64,000 nucleotides of DNA from Phytophthora colocasiae. Lineage: Eukaryota; Oomycota; Peronosporomycetes; Peronosporales; Peronosporaceae. The notes under the pieces are model-generated. The model was not told the DNA's origin. It worked only from the letters and a program-made list of their open reading frames with translations, and did not search any database. The position numbers and the translations under genes were made by a program. Shown piece after piece: positions 10,023-20,144 of this stretch (position 1 is the stretch's first letter; each line of letters begins with the position of its first letter). The DNA lies in assembly GCA_018806915.1 (NCBI GenBank), contig JAGKQI010000061.1, positions 1,364,001 to 1,428,000 of the forward strand, read 5' to 3'.

Positions 10023-11749
10023 ATGCGGCATCTAACGGCTTACGAAAAGATGCACATCGTGCGAGCACACGAGTATTTTGTCAATGAAGCACGCGAACGA
10101 AAGGACCCCGATAGACGACCCGTACGTCAGCGTGTAGCCGACTGTCTTGCGATAACGACGGATATGGTCAAGCGCACAATGGCGCACTGGGACAAGCACC
10201 ACGACGAAACGTTCACCGCCGACACACCTCGAGGGAAGCCTCCACGATCAGAGACAGTCCAACTTCATCAGATGATTTCCGACATTATTGATGAGCGTAA
10301 TCATTTGAAAAAGCCGACGACGTCCAACATTTTGGTTTCTGAAATACAAAAAAAAACAGGTTCAACCATACCGGCCAGAACAATGCGATCTGAATTGAAC
10401 AAAATGGACTGTAGCTTTGTTCGAGGTCAAACCCGTGATCCACGCGCTGATTCAGAAGGGAATATTGCATTTCGAAAAGTGTATTTGCAAAACAAAGTTT
10501 CTAACTTAAATGCGCGCAGATATCCTAAACTTCCAGAGGTTTATTTAGATGAGAGCTACTGTAATGTCAACCACGTGGCTGGATCGACGTGGTTGCGCAA
10601 AGGATCGTCACGGTATACTGCAAGTGGAAAAGGAAAACGTTATTGCATCGTTGGTGCTGGAATTGTCTACGTAAAGAACGGAAAACTGGATGCAGAGTGG
10701 GTACCTGATTCGTTGGAGTATTGGCCGTCTCACTACACCTCACAAAATTCTGACTATCACGGTAATTTTACTGGGTCACTGTTTAATCTTTGGTTCGAGA
10801 GAGTGTGTGGTGTCCTGCAGCTACTTTATGGAAGTTGCCGAATCCACATGGACGGCGCTTCCTACCACAAGGTCCAGATCAACGCTGTTCCACCCAGCAA
10901 TGCGCTCCGAGATGAGATGATCGTGTGGTTGAAAGGTCAAGGCTACAATGCCCCTTCTCACTATACACGCAAACAGCTTCGGGCTGTCATCGCACAGGTA
11001 CTATAAACCTTTTTAATTTTTTGCTTTTTCACTGAAAATCTTTTTTTTAGGTTCGGCCGCCTCCTATTTACGAAGCGGTTGAGACTGCGCGCAGATTCAA
11101 ACATGAAGTGCTCTACACTCCCCCGTATCATCCGGAGCTCCAACCAATCGAGATGATATGGGGTGCGTTGAAGAATCGCATCGCTTTGGATCCTGCCGAC
11201 TCGCTAGATGATCTTGTGTAACGGGGTTACATTGAAGAGTGACTTTAGCCACTCTTCCGAAGTGGATACATTTGGTGTGTCACACATAATGGTGACACGT
11301 GGCAGGTGGCTCCGCAGCCACCTATCACCTTCTATATAGGTTACACTATAGATATCTTTTAGTTTGTATTGCAGGCCAAGCTAACAAGTATCTATAATAT
11401 ATTCAGTCTTAAATCTACCTAATCTTTAGTTAGTCTCCCCAAGTCTTTGGGGACCGAGTGAACTGCCGTTCACTAGGAGTTTGTATACTCCAAGCCTTCC
11501 TCTGTGTGAAGTGCTGTGTGACCCCCGTCACATCTTGGCATCAAGATTAAAGAAGGCCTTGACGCTATTACCAAGAAAGAATGGATCGGGGCTTATAAAA
11601 AGGTGCAGATGCAAGAGCTACTCTACATTGAGGAAGCTCAAACTGCAGTTTCAGTAACGATTCCAGCACATTCACGGGAAGAACTTGCTGCCGAGTCGCT
11701 ATACAGAGACGATTTCGACATGGAAGTTGAGTATAGCGTTGCATTATAA
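10023..11749 (+). pseudogene. Tc1/mariner (IS630-type) transposase gene interrupted by a solo LTR
   Basis: DDE transposase gene of about 450 aa: exon 1 10023-10997, a 53-nt intron 10998-11050 (GTACTA...TTTTAG), and exon 2 from 11051. The N-terminus is a helix-turn-helix region (RQRVADCLAITTDMVKRTM). The catalytic triad is intact: D176 (YLDESYC), D277 (IHMDGASYH) and E359 (HPELQPIEMIWG). A 316-bp solo LTR (11217-11532) sits in exon 2 and brings an immediate in-frame TAA at 11219. Past the LTR and its duplicated TCTTG the original frame resumes at 11538 and runs to a stop at 11747-11749, ending MEVEYSVAL. Without the LTR the gene would be uninterrupted. The LTR therefore removes only the last ~70 residues, downstream of the triad. 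I could not define the terminal repeats of this element. Confidence 0.85.
11217..11532. mobile_element. solo LTR with 5-bp target-site duplication
   Basis: Begins TGTAACGGGG and ends CCCCCGTCACA, i.e. 5'-TG...CA-3', flanked on both sides by TCTTG (11212-11216 and 11533-11537). No internal retrotransposon sequence is present, so it is a solo LTR left by recombination between two LTRs. The exact TSD and the perfect continuity of the host frame suggest a fairly recent event. Orientation was not determined. Confidence 0.9.
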
Positions 11750-12130
11750 ATATATTGTCTTACAGAAAATCAAAATTAACAGTTTATTAGGCCTCGTAAT
11801 TGAAGTTCGGAAAATATTTTTTTATGTGGCAACCATACGGTGACCATATGGGGTGTTAAAGCCTCGATATTTTAGCGGTTTTGATAGGGAAGCATTTTTC
11901 AATTAAGTGTAGACATCGCATTTCGAGTGGATAGAAACGGTTTGAATCATTACTTAAAAGAGGAGATACTGGGCTTTCTAACAACAAATCAAACCAATAA
12001 TTGGGGAATGTAATACGTCCCATCAAAAAAGTTGGAGCATTTCATCTTGCCAGTACAATAGTAATTCTGGAGCTCTTGGATAGACAGTCTCACTTTGGAT
12101 TTCCTCCTCAACCACTCAAGTCGCGCCACA
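11750..12130. other. intergenic spacer
   Basis: AT-rich 3' flank of the transposase gene followed by the short promoter of the pectinesterase gene. No further gene is visible. Confidence 0.5.
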
Positions 12131-13147
12131 ATGCAGATTTTCGCCCCTCTCATTGCTCTTGTCAGCCTCGTTGCCGCTGCTGAAGGTGTATGCACCGGCC
12201 CCAACGCTCGTACTACGCCGCCTGCAGGTGCCATCGTTGTGGACTCTACCGGTGCGTTCGCCGGTAGTTTCAAGACCGTCGCAGAAGGTGTAGCCAAAAT
12301 GTCCAACACGACGGCAGAACACTCTCTGTTCCTGATGCCGGGCACGTACCAAGAGCAGGTCACGATCCCAAAGCTCAAGGGTAACCTGGTCGTGCAGGGT
12401 TACACGTGTGATGCCACTTCGTACGCTTCCAACGAGGTCACTATCACCCACGCGATGGCCCAAAAGGACGTCCCAGCCAACATTATCAAGAACCGCAACG
12501 ACTACACCACCACTCTGCTCTTGAAATCCAGCAACGTGAAAGTGTACAACCTCAATGTCGCCAACACGGCGGGTAATGTCGGTCAAGCAATTGCCATGAA
12601 AGTTGACGGTGCAAACTACGGCTTCTACGCCTGCAATCTCACTGGATACCAGGACACGTTGTACGCTAACAAAGGTCCTGAACTCTTCGCCAAGTCGTAC
12701 ATCAATGGTGCAGTCGATTTCGTGTTCGGTTTATATGCCAAGGCATGGTTTGAGTCTTGTGACATTGAATCGATCGGGAAGGGTTGCATCACAGCCAATG
12801 GCCGTACCAACGACTCGAACCCGTCCGAATACGTCTTCAACAACGCCCGCGTCTTCGGTTCTACGCCTGGACAAGCCTTCTTGGGCCGTCCGTGGCGCAA
12901 TTACGCTCGAGTTGTTTTCCAGAATAGCAATCTAAACGATGTGGTTAACCCTGCCGGATGGCAGACTTGGAACGGTGACAACAACACGGCCAATGTTTAC
13001 TTCAAGGAGTTCAACAACACGGGCGCTGGTGCTGCTACTGACAAGCGCGTGCCATTCAGCGGAACTCTCGAAAAACCTGTGGCTATCACGGAAATCCTTG
13101 GAGAGGGCTACGAGTCTGCCTGGTGGGTGGATAAGGCCTACCTGTAG
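12131..13147 (+). CDS. secreted pectin methylesterase (carbohydrate esterase family 8)
   Basis: Removes methyl esters from plant pectin (homogalacturonan), releasing methanol and exposing the polymer to pectate lyases and polygalacturonases; acts outside the cell. 338 aa from the ATG at 12131, chosen because it starts a clear signal peptide (MQIFAPLIALVSLVAAAEG), while the longer frame starts upstream without one. The parallel beta-helix pectinesterase domain fills the rest. Catalytic residues are present: D175 in GYQDTLYA, D196 in GAVDFVFG and R253 in LGRPWRNYARV. There is no plant-type inhibitory pro-domain, as expected for microbial enzymes. Many N-glycosylation sequons. Intact and intronless. 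A likely pathogenicity-associated enzyme. Confidence 0.93.
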   Translation: MQIFAPLIALVSLVAAAEGVCTGPNARTTPPAGAIVVDSTGAFAGSFKTVAEGVAKMSNTTAEHSLFLMPGTYQEQVTIPKLKGNLVVQGYTCDATSYASNEVTITHAMAQKDVPANIIKNRNDYTTTLLLKSSNVKVYNLNVANTAGNVGQAIAMKVDGANYGFYACNLTGYQDTLYANKGPELFAKSYINGAVDFVFGLYAKAWFESCDIESIGKGCITANGRTNDSNPSEYVFNNARVFGSTPGQAFLGRPWRNYARVVFQNSNLNDVVNPAGWQTWNGDNNTANVYFKEFNNTGAGAATDKRVPFSGTLEKPVAITEILGEGYESAWWVDKAYL

Positions 13148-13296
13148 GTTGTTCTAGCAGTCTTGAACATAACCTTTTTCAATCTGAGCTTAGACAAATT
13201 ATTGATGTGCAATCCTCGTTTGGTTAACTTCCATTTCGTTACTCATTTGTCGAAAACGTCTCGAGAAACTCAAAACAAAACTCGAACTATTTCCAA

Positions 13297-15066
13297 TTAT
13301 TCATCACCAGAAATGCGACGGCACTTGCTCCTCAGCACTTGAACTATGTCTTCGTGGCCATTCGCACTCGCACTTGATATTGCATCGCTGCAACCTCGAG
13401 AACTGCACCGACCTCGAAGAAGTTCAACAGCGTCCAACGCACCGTTAATAGCTGCTACTTCGAGAGCACAGTCCACAGACATTGTGTCAGTCTTTGAAAG
13501 CAGCATTTCTACCGTGTCCAGATGACCATTTGAAGCAGCAGACATCAGTGCCCAGCGTAAACTCTCAGTATCCATTTCACCCAACAACTGCCCAGCCAAA
13601 TTAATGGATCCCTTAGCTGCCAAGTTGCAAAATATTCGCTTTCTGGCGTCCGAATTGAACTTCTCCAGCAGTAAATTGAATACGGCGGTGGATGTAGTAG
13701 GAATCATCGCTACAGTCGCCTCAATAGTACGCTGATCGCAGTGCTGGACCAGGATCTCCACCATTTCAACTTGATCATCCTCAGCTGTGCAAGCAAGTGC
13801 CCTGAGTTTGTAGGGATCTTCAGCCAGGTAAACTCCATTTATCGGCGCAAACAACTCCAACATGGCGAGGTCTTTGTTCGCAACAGCACTCAATAGTGCT
13901 ACTCCCGCAATAGGCGGAAGACACTTGTGGACGAGCAATTTCGCCATTTCCAGATCGCCGCATTCTGCAGCTTTCTGAACGACTGGTGCGATATAAACAC
14001 TGTCGTTCAAATGTCTTCGTTCGCACTCACTTAGCAGCAATTTTGCAAGCTCGAGCTTTCCAGTAGTCCCAGCTTCTTGCAGCCCTTGCCCAAGAATATT
14101 ATCTGGACATCGTGCCACAAGAACTTTTACCATGTTGATACTTCCTCGTCCTACTGCTGCACGAAAAGCATTGGTGATGCTACATATTATAATCTTGGAT
14201 TCTTCTTCTTGACCAGCAAAGTGTTTGAGCAGGCATTCGACAACAGCGTAATGATCATTTGAAGCTGCCAAATCCAACGCGCTTGAAAATATACCTGGCG
14301 GAGGAAGGTTGCACTCCTGCAGCAAAATCTCCATCACGTCAAGGTGACCATTCTCTGCGGCGTAAAGCGTTCCCCTGTTCTCAGCAATCATGGCACCTTT
14401 CTTAAGCAACAGCTTTACCATCTTCGCTTTTCCACGCTTTACTGAAATATCCAGATTCACATTATTAAGCCGCTGCGCTTCATCACTGGTAAATGTCTCG
14501 ATAAACAGATTGTATACTTCTTCCTGACTATGGAGAAATGCTTGATGAAGGGGTCTAGCAAGATCAGGATCGTCAGCCCAAGGCTGAAGTGCTTCTAGAA
14601 CTTTAAAATCTCCACTAGCTGCGGCGATTTCAAGATATGGCGTCTTGACGTAGTTTCCCATCCGTTGGTTTAGATAACGCACCAGGTCGGTTTGTCCGTC
14701 GACTACAGCAGTATTTAAGCATTTTTCGGGATCGTACAGATCTGGATAAAACTCGATTAGCCATTGTAGACAATCGATATGACCGTTCATTACAGCTCCA
14801 GTGAAAGCTACAGTTGAACAACCTTCCGCTCTTGTAGATTGGAGGAAGCGGCAGATATCGAGACGTCCTCTACTTGCAGCTCCGTCCATTGCTGCAACAG
14901 TCCAAGAGAGAAAATCTCCATAGACTCGAACAACAATGCGGAGATCCATATAAACCGCTGCATCGATAGTATATGGGAGGAGATAAGTTGTGACAAGTTC
15001 AGGAATGTGAGAGATACCGTGGATGGAAGCAGGAAGCACTCGGAAGACACTAGGAGAAACTACCAT
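13297..15066 (-). CDS. ankyrin-repeat protein
   Basis: 589 aa in one frame, with an ATG at 15066. After a short N-terminal section (about residues 1-55) the protein is a chain of ankyrin-like repeats to the end, recognisable as recurring AA..GHLD.VE.LL-type helices (for example AAMDGAASRGRLDICRFL, AASNGHLDTVEMLL, SASANGHEDIVQVL), with roughly 15 degenerate copies. No signal peptide, TM segment or second domain. Oomycetes carry a large family of such stand-alone ankyrin proteins, presumed protein-interaction scaffolds; no specific partner can be named. Confidence 0.85.
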   Translation of the reverse strand: MVVSPSVFRVLPASIHGISHIPELVTTYLLPYTIDAAVYMDLRIVVRVYGDFLSWTVAAMDGAASRGRLDICRFLQSTRAEGCSTVAFTGAVMNGHIDCLQWLIEFYPDLYDPEKCLNTAVVDGQTDLVRYLNQRMGNYVKTPYLEIAAASGDFKVLEALQPWADDPDLARPLHQAFLHSQEEVYNLFIETFTSDEAQRLNNVNLDISVKRGKAKMVKLLLKKGAMIAENRGTLYAAENGHLDVMEILLQECNLPPPGIFSSALDLAASNDHYAVVECLLKHFAGQEEESKIIICSITNAFRAAVGRGSINMVKVLVARCPDNILGQGLQEAGTTGKLELAKLLLSECERRHLNDSVYIAPVVQKAAECGDLEMAKLLVHKCLPPIAGVALLSAVANKDLAMLELFAPINGVYLAEDPYKLRALACTAEDDQVEMVEILVQHCDQRTIEATVAMIPTTSTAVFNLLLEKFNSDARKRIFCNLAAKGSINLAGQLLGEMDTESLRWALMSAASNGHLDTVEMLLSKTDTMSVDCALEVAAINGALDAVELLRGRCSSRGCSDAISSASANGHEDIVQVLRSKCRRISGDE

Positions 15067-15190
15067 TTAGAATTCTTCAGTAAAAAAGATAATAACTTTT
15101 ATTGTCACTTTTGTATTCTTATAAGTACGATTTTAAATTTAAAAAATAAAATTCCTTACTCATTTCCAGATTTCTTCTCTACCTTTCAAA

Positions 15191-15733
15191 ATGGGGAGGA
15201 AACCTGATCAAGTGCGTTTACAGTTCCAGAAGACGGATGAAGTGAGCAATAAGCACGGAGAATGTTATCACGTTTGTCTCCACTGCGTCGCTGCAAAAGA
15301 AGAGCTGGCTAAGACGAGCAAAGAGGAAGCGGAAGCGTTCGTCATCCCGAAAATCCGCGGTAGTGTCGTGGCCTTACGCGCTCATTTGCAGCGCTGCCCC
15401 CACGCCCCCGAGTTCCGCATGGCTCAACAGGCTTCCATTACGCTGAAGGAAAAAGCTGCTGAGACTGCTGCGTCTGCATCTCTAAGACAGGAAAACGATC
15501 GACCTCCAATGACGCAAGAGTTGATCGACGAGTTCCTCCAAGCGCTCGTAGCGTTTCAAGTGGACAATAAGTTGCCGGATGCATTTATCGAGAGAGGGTC
15601 TACAGTGCGTCTGTTTGAATGTCTAAATCCTGATTTGGTGAAATACCTGCCCACTCGAGCTCAATTGAAGAAATTGCGCTTGGAATATATTAAAACAAAA
15701 GCGGACGAAGCTGCTGCGTCTCCAAAAGAGTGA
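15191..15733 (+). CDS. BED-type zinc-finger protein, hAT-transposase-derived
   Basis: 180 aa. The N-terminal half has a C-x2-C...H-x4-C-type finger (CYHVCLHC ... LRAHLQRCPHAP) typical of BED domains. The C-terminal half (LIDEFLQALVAFQVDNKLPDAFI through NPDLVKYLPTRAQLKK) resembles the segment that follows the BED finger in hAT transposases. The catalytic RNase-H-like domain and the dimerisation domain are absent; the frame simply ends in a Lys/Ala-rich tail. It is therefore either a truncated hAT copy or a small domesticated DNA-binding protein. The frame is clean and no hAT terminal repeats were seen. Confidence 0.6.
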   Translation: MGRKPDQVRLQFQKTDEVSNKHGECYHVCLHCVAAKEELAKTSKEEAEAFVIPKIRGSVVALRAHLQRCPHAPEFRMAQQASITLKEKAAETAASASLRQENDRPPMTQELIDEFLQALVAFQVDNKLPDAFIERGSTVRLFECLNPDLVKYLPTRAQLKKLRLEYIKTKADEAAASPKE

Positions 15734-16491
15734 AAAGGAGGGGATGAGGAAGACTCCCGAGCTTCGAAGGATGTTGTCTACAGTGCAGGAAAGGAGAGCA
15801 AATTGGTAAACCATTTTCCACTTTCACGAGAAAGATGTTGAGTGTTGTTGCGTCTACTGGTCTCCATTTTTTTTACGAATGCAGTCTTCGTGATGGCTAC
15901 ATACATATATACCAATGTCAATAAGGTCGATGAGTCATCCCGGATGAATTTGAATATACTGCAAGAAAGAGCAACTCAAAAGCTGCTGACTACTAACTAT
16001 TTGGCAGATGACATCCATATAATATAATGACACTTGAGAGCGATGCTGAGAGCTCACATCAGTCTGCTGTAGACACTACTGTAGAGTGTCCATTGGACAC
16101 TGTCCAAGCACGTTGCATCGCGGCGCGAGGTGAATCCGCCATGTATCCAATGTGTGCATATCCCATGCCAGCTGGGATTGACTGTCCTGGTCGAGAAGTT
16201 CCGATATCGCTTAAGCCTACTCATGAACTTGAAGGCCACGGTCTTCCTACTACTTTGGTGCTGCCATGCAAGTGGGGAAAGGAGTGTCAATGCTTTCTGC
16301 ATCTCCCTTGACAAGCCCTTCTTCTTGCATTTCAGCATGTCCACCATGCTTCCTCTCGTTTATTGTCCCTGTTCTTGGAACTGTTGTGTCTCGAGCGTAA
16401 GCGACGAGCCTATGGGAAGGTCGATCATCGATCAGGTTTCCTTGGATGGAATGCACCGCTGACCGACTTGGCGCTGGGGTGCAAGTTCCAG
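15734..16491. other. intergenic spacer
   Basis: No convincing gene. Overlapping short frames on both strands (16027-16462) lack motifs. A small 17-nt palindrome (AGTGTCCATTGGACACT, 16085-16101) is present. Confidence 0.5.
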
Positions 16492-16510
16492 TTCTTTATT
16501 CTCCATTCAA
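16492..16510 (+). promoter_or_regulatory. oomycete-type Inr upstream of elicitin-like gene 1
   Basis: TTCTTTATTCTCCATTCAA closely fits the oomycete initiator pattern and lies about 20 nt before the ATG at 16531, suggesting that transcription of the interrupted gene could still start. Confidence 0.45.
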
Positions 16511-16998
16511 CGAGTAGGTTAACGCTTACAATGCGGTTCAAGCAGCTCTGCTGTGCCTTCGTTCTGCTGTTGGTGTTGGTACCAGTGGGCGTGGAATCAA
16601 ACTGTGATGAATCCACGAGCCACAGCATGCCAGGATATATTGTCAAGCAGTCTCGAGTTGGCACTGGAGTCATTTCTGCAGCGTTCATTGAGGAGTCATC
16701 GGAAGGTGGAGACGAAGAAAGCCATGAATCTGATGCTTCAAATTCGGGATCGTCGTCTTACGCCATCACATTCCCCACCGCTACAACAGCGATACCCTCA
16801 ACGCTGTCACCCGTGACTGAACAACCTGCATCTCCAGCCGCTACAGAACCGGTGGAAGATTTTTTTTTGGTTCAGATACGGAACGGTTCTGGTTTTTGGA
16901 ACGGGCATCTGTTTTGTAATGATGAAGTGCTGGATTGGATTTTGGATGGCGATGCCCGTACAGGAGCACTCACCGTTTGACGATCACTTCAGAACAAG

Positions 16999-18411
16999 AT
17001 GACAGAGGCACAGGGAGTACCGACGTTTGACACCGGAGAACGATCTACATGCCATTACCTGGGTTTCAAGTATGCGCGTTCGTGGACATCGTCAAAGAAG
17101 ATCGTGTATCGCTGTTCTCATTATCGCCGCGGTTGTCGGGGGGCGCTGGAGTTTACAATCGCTGTTATGGAATGGCGTCCTACTCGCTCTCACTCTTGCC
17201 GCAACAATGTGGTCGCTGGCACGATTGTCGATGTCACGGAGGACATGAGAAGCGCTACCGATAGTCTTGCGATAGCTAGTGTAGCGCGGCCGGCTCGTCA
17301 AATATGGGAAGAGCTACGAAGTCTGTACTACGCCGACGACAACCCCTCCGTTGTCCGCGGCCTTTCCGAAACACAAGTTGTGTAGCGCATTTACCGAGCT
17401 CGGAGGCTACACTACAGCGGAAACGTACATGGTGCCATCGAGATACCACCACTCTCACTGGTTCTCAACGAGCCTGTGTCCTTCTTCCAGTTTCATTCTG
17501 TGACAGCAAACTCTCAAGACGTGAGCAGTCCAAATAGACTGATCGGCTGGGCTCATCCAGCACTTCTCAATTTGCTCCGTTATAACAACACCGCTCTCTT
17601 TGTTGATGACACGTTTCGGTGCGTCCCACAAGGATTCGTACAATGTGTTATTCTAATGGTGCATGATCGAGCGTCAGGAATATTTGTGCCGGCATTCTAC
17701 GTTCTGAGTACCTCTCGCACGTCGGACAGCTACTGGGACATTATACACCATGTTGTTCAGGCAACAGACCAACAGCTTAGCCCTGCAGAAGTGATATGTG
17801 ACTTTGAAGCTGGTTTGATGGATGCAGTTCAGACCCAGTTCCCTGATGCTGTGGTGGTGGGTTGCTTGTTCCATATGAAACAAGCGCTTCGACGCGCAAT
17901 GCGCCGCTACATGATTACCGAGGCGGAGTGTAGTGTAGCTATGACACCGGGTGTTATTGATATGCTTACTGTGGTCGAGCCACAGTACGTTGAAAAGCGT
18001 GGTATTCCGTGGGTGAAAATTGAAGTCAAACGCCGTTGTGCTAAGGCAAGTATTGAGTACTCCAGCGCAAAGTGGGAGTTGTTCTGGGGATATTTCCACC
18101 GTACTTGGATAACTAAGTACTCGATCGATGTCTGGAATGTTCGTGGTATGGATAACACACTTGTAGCACGCACGAATAATCCGTTGGAGCGTTTAAATCG
18201 CGAGCTTAACACGCGGTTTCCGACACCTCATCCATCCATGGCGACATTCGTTAGTACGATTAACCAGTTGTCTACTGAATACGCCCAAAGACTAGCGGAC
18301 ATTCCGCGAGGTCGAGCGCAAAGAGTGCTGCGCGAAGTCATCCAGCTTCCAACTGCTGTGGAGCTGCCAGCTAGTCTGGAGGTCGAGGAGGAAACTACGA
18401 AGACCACGTAG
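16999..18411 (+). pseudogene. MULE transposase with one in-frame TAG
   Basis: A frame of about 470 codons. The N-terminus has a FLYWCH/WRKY-like Cys/His finger (YRCSHYRRGCRGAL...RSHSC). After a single TAG at 17383-17385 the same frame continues through the MULE transposase core: ALFVDDTFRCVP (first Asp), VICDFEAGLMDAV (second Asp), GCLFHMKQALRR (C/H motif) and RTNNPLERLNRELN (Glu region). There is no other stop or frameshift. The TAG lies between the DNA-binding finger and the catalytic core, so the copy is either a very young pseudogene or requires readthrough. It lies entirely inside MULE 1. Confidence 0.85.
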
Positions 18412-18677
18412 AGGCCATGTACACTCTGTAGAACGTTGTAGAGAGTTATTGGCAGTCAGTGGAACGTTGACAACCTAGTTAGACCCTTTAATCCACAACA
18501 CATCTGCTAACAACACATAGTTAGTCTTTTCGTACAGCATCAACACGTAACCTCAAGAGTGGTAATTATGACGAAGAACTTACCCTTGCCTGCAGCAACG
18601 CCCCGTTATATAGAGGCTGTAACGATAGCTTTTTATATATGCACCAGACGCCAACGCACGAAGCAGCCGTAGGCATA

Positions 18678-19066
18678 CCGTATTTGAGATCTCATAGTTC
18701 AGAGAGATCTCATAGTTCGCACCGTGTAATAGCCAATCAGCAACGTTGTTCAGTCCACATCAGCAATTGAGATCTCATAATTCGTAGCGTAAAAATAGGT
18801 CAAAACTCTCAAAAACAGGGCGCTCACTTCGAGAAAAGCACCATGGGGCCGCGGCCGGAAGGAAGGAAGGACGAGGACGACGGGCATCGGTAAAGCTCCT
18901 AAGCAATTCAAACGTGGTGCAGTATCGTACGAGCACAAACTACGAGTAGTAGAGTTCCATGATGCAGTAGTTTTAGAGACGTGTCGGTACCTGTACGGCT
19001 CTTGTACATTTTACAACAATACAACTTCAAAAACCTGGGGTCTGAACTATGAGATCTCAAATACGG
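18678..19066. mobile_element. small TA-flanked element (pogo/Tc1-type MITE) nested in MULE 1
   Basis: A 26-bp perfect inverted repeat starting CCGTATTTGAGATCTC (18678-18703 and 19041-19066), each outer end flanked by TA (18676-18677, 19067-19068). Extra direct copies of GAGATCTCATA(G/A)TTC follow inside the left arm (18710s, 18770s). The centre encodes fragments such as YEHKLRVVEFHDAV, resembling the N-terminal HTH of pogo-type transposases. Nested insertion order: elicitin gene, then MULE, then this element. Confidence 0.75.
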
Positions 19067-20144
19067 TACTGCTAGCGGGTAATGTACGAGCTGGGCAAAA
19101 AATCCCCGTTCCAAAAACCAGAACCGTTCCGTATCTGAAAACAAAAAAAGGCTAACCGAACCGGTAGTTGATATCGAGTCTGATAGCGCCAGTAGCTCTC
19201 AGTCGGACGATTCCAGCGCTTCAGTATCGGACACGGCACAATCGACAAGCGTTCCAAGGATCGTAACGTCTCCAAGCTCCGCGTTCAGTGATTCAGGCGG
19301 CTCTGATAGCGCGTCAACATCAAGCGGCAGTGGATCTGCTGGACCTACCGCTTCAGATACCAACAGTGGCGGTGAAGCTTCCATCGCTCAACCTGGATCG
19401 GACTCGTCAACGTTCCAGTCCGTTCCTACTGCAGTTTGCAGCGAAGACGAGGTTGATAACGTCTATACATTGTACTCGAACTGTCGATCTGCCTTCGACT
19501 TGTGCGTATCAGCTTCGGACTACCATATCTTCCCATACCAAGGTAAACACCCGACGCAAGCTCAAATCCAAGGCATGACAGAGTCTGACGCTTGCGTTGC
19601 GGTCTTCATGGTCGTAATCGAGGCCAACTTCTCGGCTTGCACAATTGGCGGCATGCCGCTTGTCAGCGCTGTGGAGACGCTACTAAAAATCAGTGTCGAT
19701 TTGGAGCAAGGTAATGAGGACGAAGCTCCTACCGCAGACGAATTTCAGGAGCTGCTGGCTTGGAGATACGCGGTGGATCTCGCAAAAGATGCTGGGGTGC
19801 CTTACGACGGCAATTCTGATCTCTATCACGAGTTCGAAACCAACCTGAATGCAGCACTCACCAATACTTCGATCCGTGTGAATGAAGACTTGTCAGTTGA
19901 TGTTCGACTCGCCAACGGCACGTACGAAGCGTTTGAAGATGCGATCGATCTCGTTGTCACGGATGCCAGTGCATCTGACTTGGTACCAGGTTACGTTATC
20001 GCTAGCAGCGCCGAATCTTCCGGTAGCACTGCAGGGATCATCAGCGAGTCATCGAACGCTGTAACAGGTTGCATCCCTACTCTCTGGAGTGTAGCAGTAG
20101 CTGTAGTTGTCTCCGTCTTTTTGCTTGACCGACGAAGAATTTGA

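Larger units (their letters stand above)
16855..19157 (+). mobile_element. Mutator-like element (MULE) 1
   Basis: Bounded by 9-bp target duplications GAACCGGTG (16846-16854) and GAACCGGTA (19158-19166), 8/9 identical. The ends carry inverted repeats with a T-run followed by TTCAGATACGGAACGG and TTCTGGTTTTTGGAACGG (left, to about 16904; right arm about 19106-19157). The outermost 10-12 nt of the arms are imperfect. Inside are a MULE transposase with one nonsense codon and, downstream, a nested small TA-flanked element (18678-19066). It disrupts an elicitin-like gene. Confidence 0.85.
16531..20144 (+). pseudogene. elicitin-like GPI-anchored protein 1, interrupted by a MULE
   Basis: The 5' part (16531-16854) encodes a signal peptide (MRFKQLCC...GVES) and the start of a Ser/Thr/Glu-rich linker. 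The 3' part (19167-20144) continues the linker, then the elicitin-like domain (FDLCVSASDYHIF, MTESDAC, SACTIGG), the AWRYAVDLAKDAGVPYD module and a hydrophobic GPI-type tail. The two parts are separated by a 2.3-kb MULE inserted at GAACCGGTG/A, which is duplicated on both sides. The frames on either side are identical, so without the element the gene would be a 433-aa protein. As it stands, translation stops inside the transposon at 16978. First of five related genes in tandem. Confidence 0.85.

Noticed and set aside
16862..16870. T-run next to the MULE 1 repeat as target duplication
   Set aside because: The right flank does not match; the GAACCGGTR pair further out matches 8/9, has the expected length and preserves the host frame.
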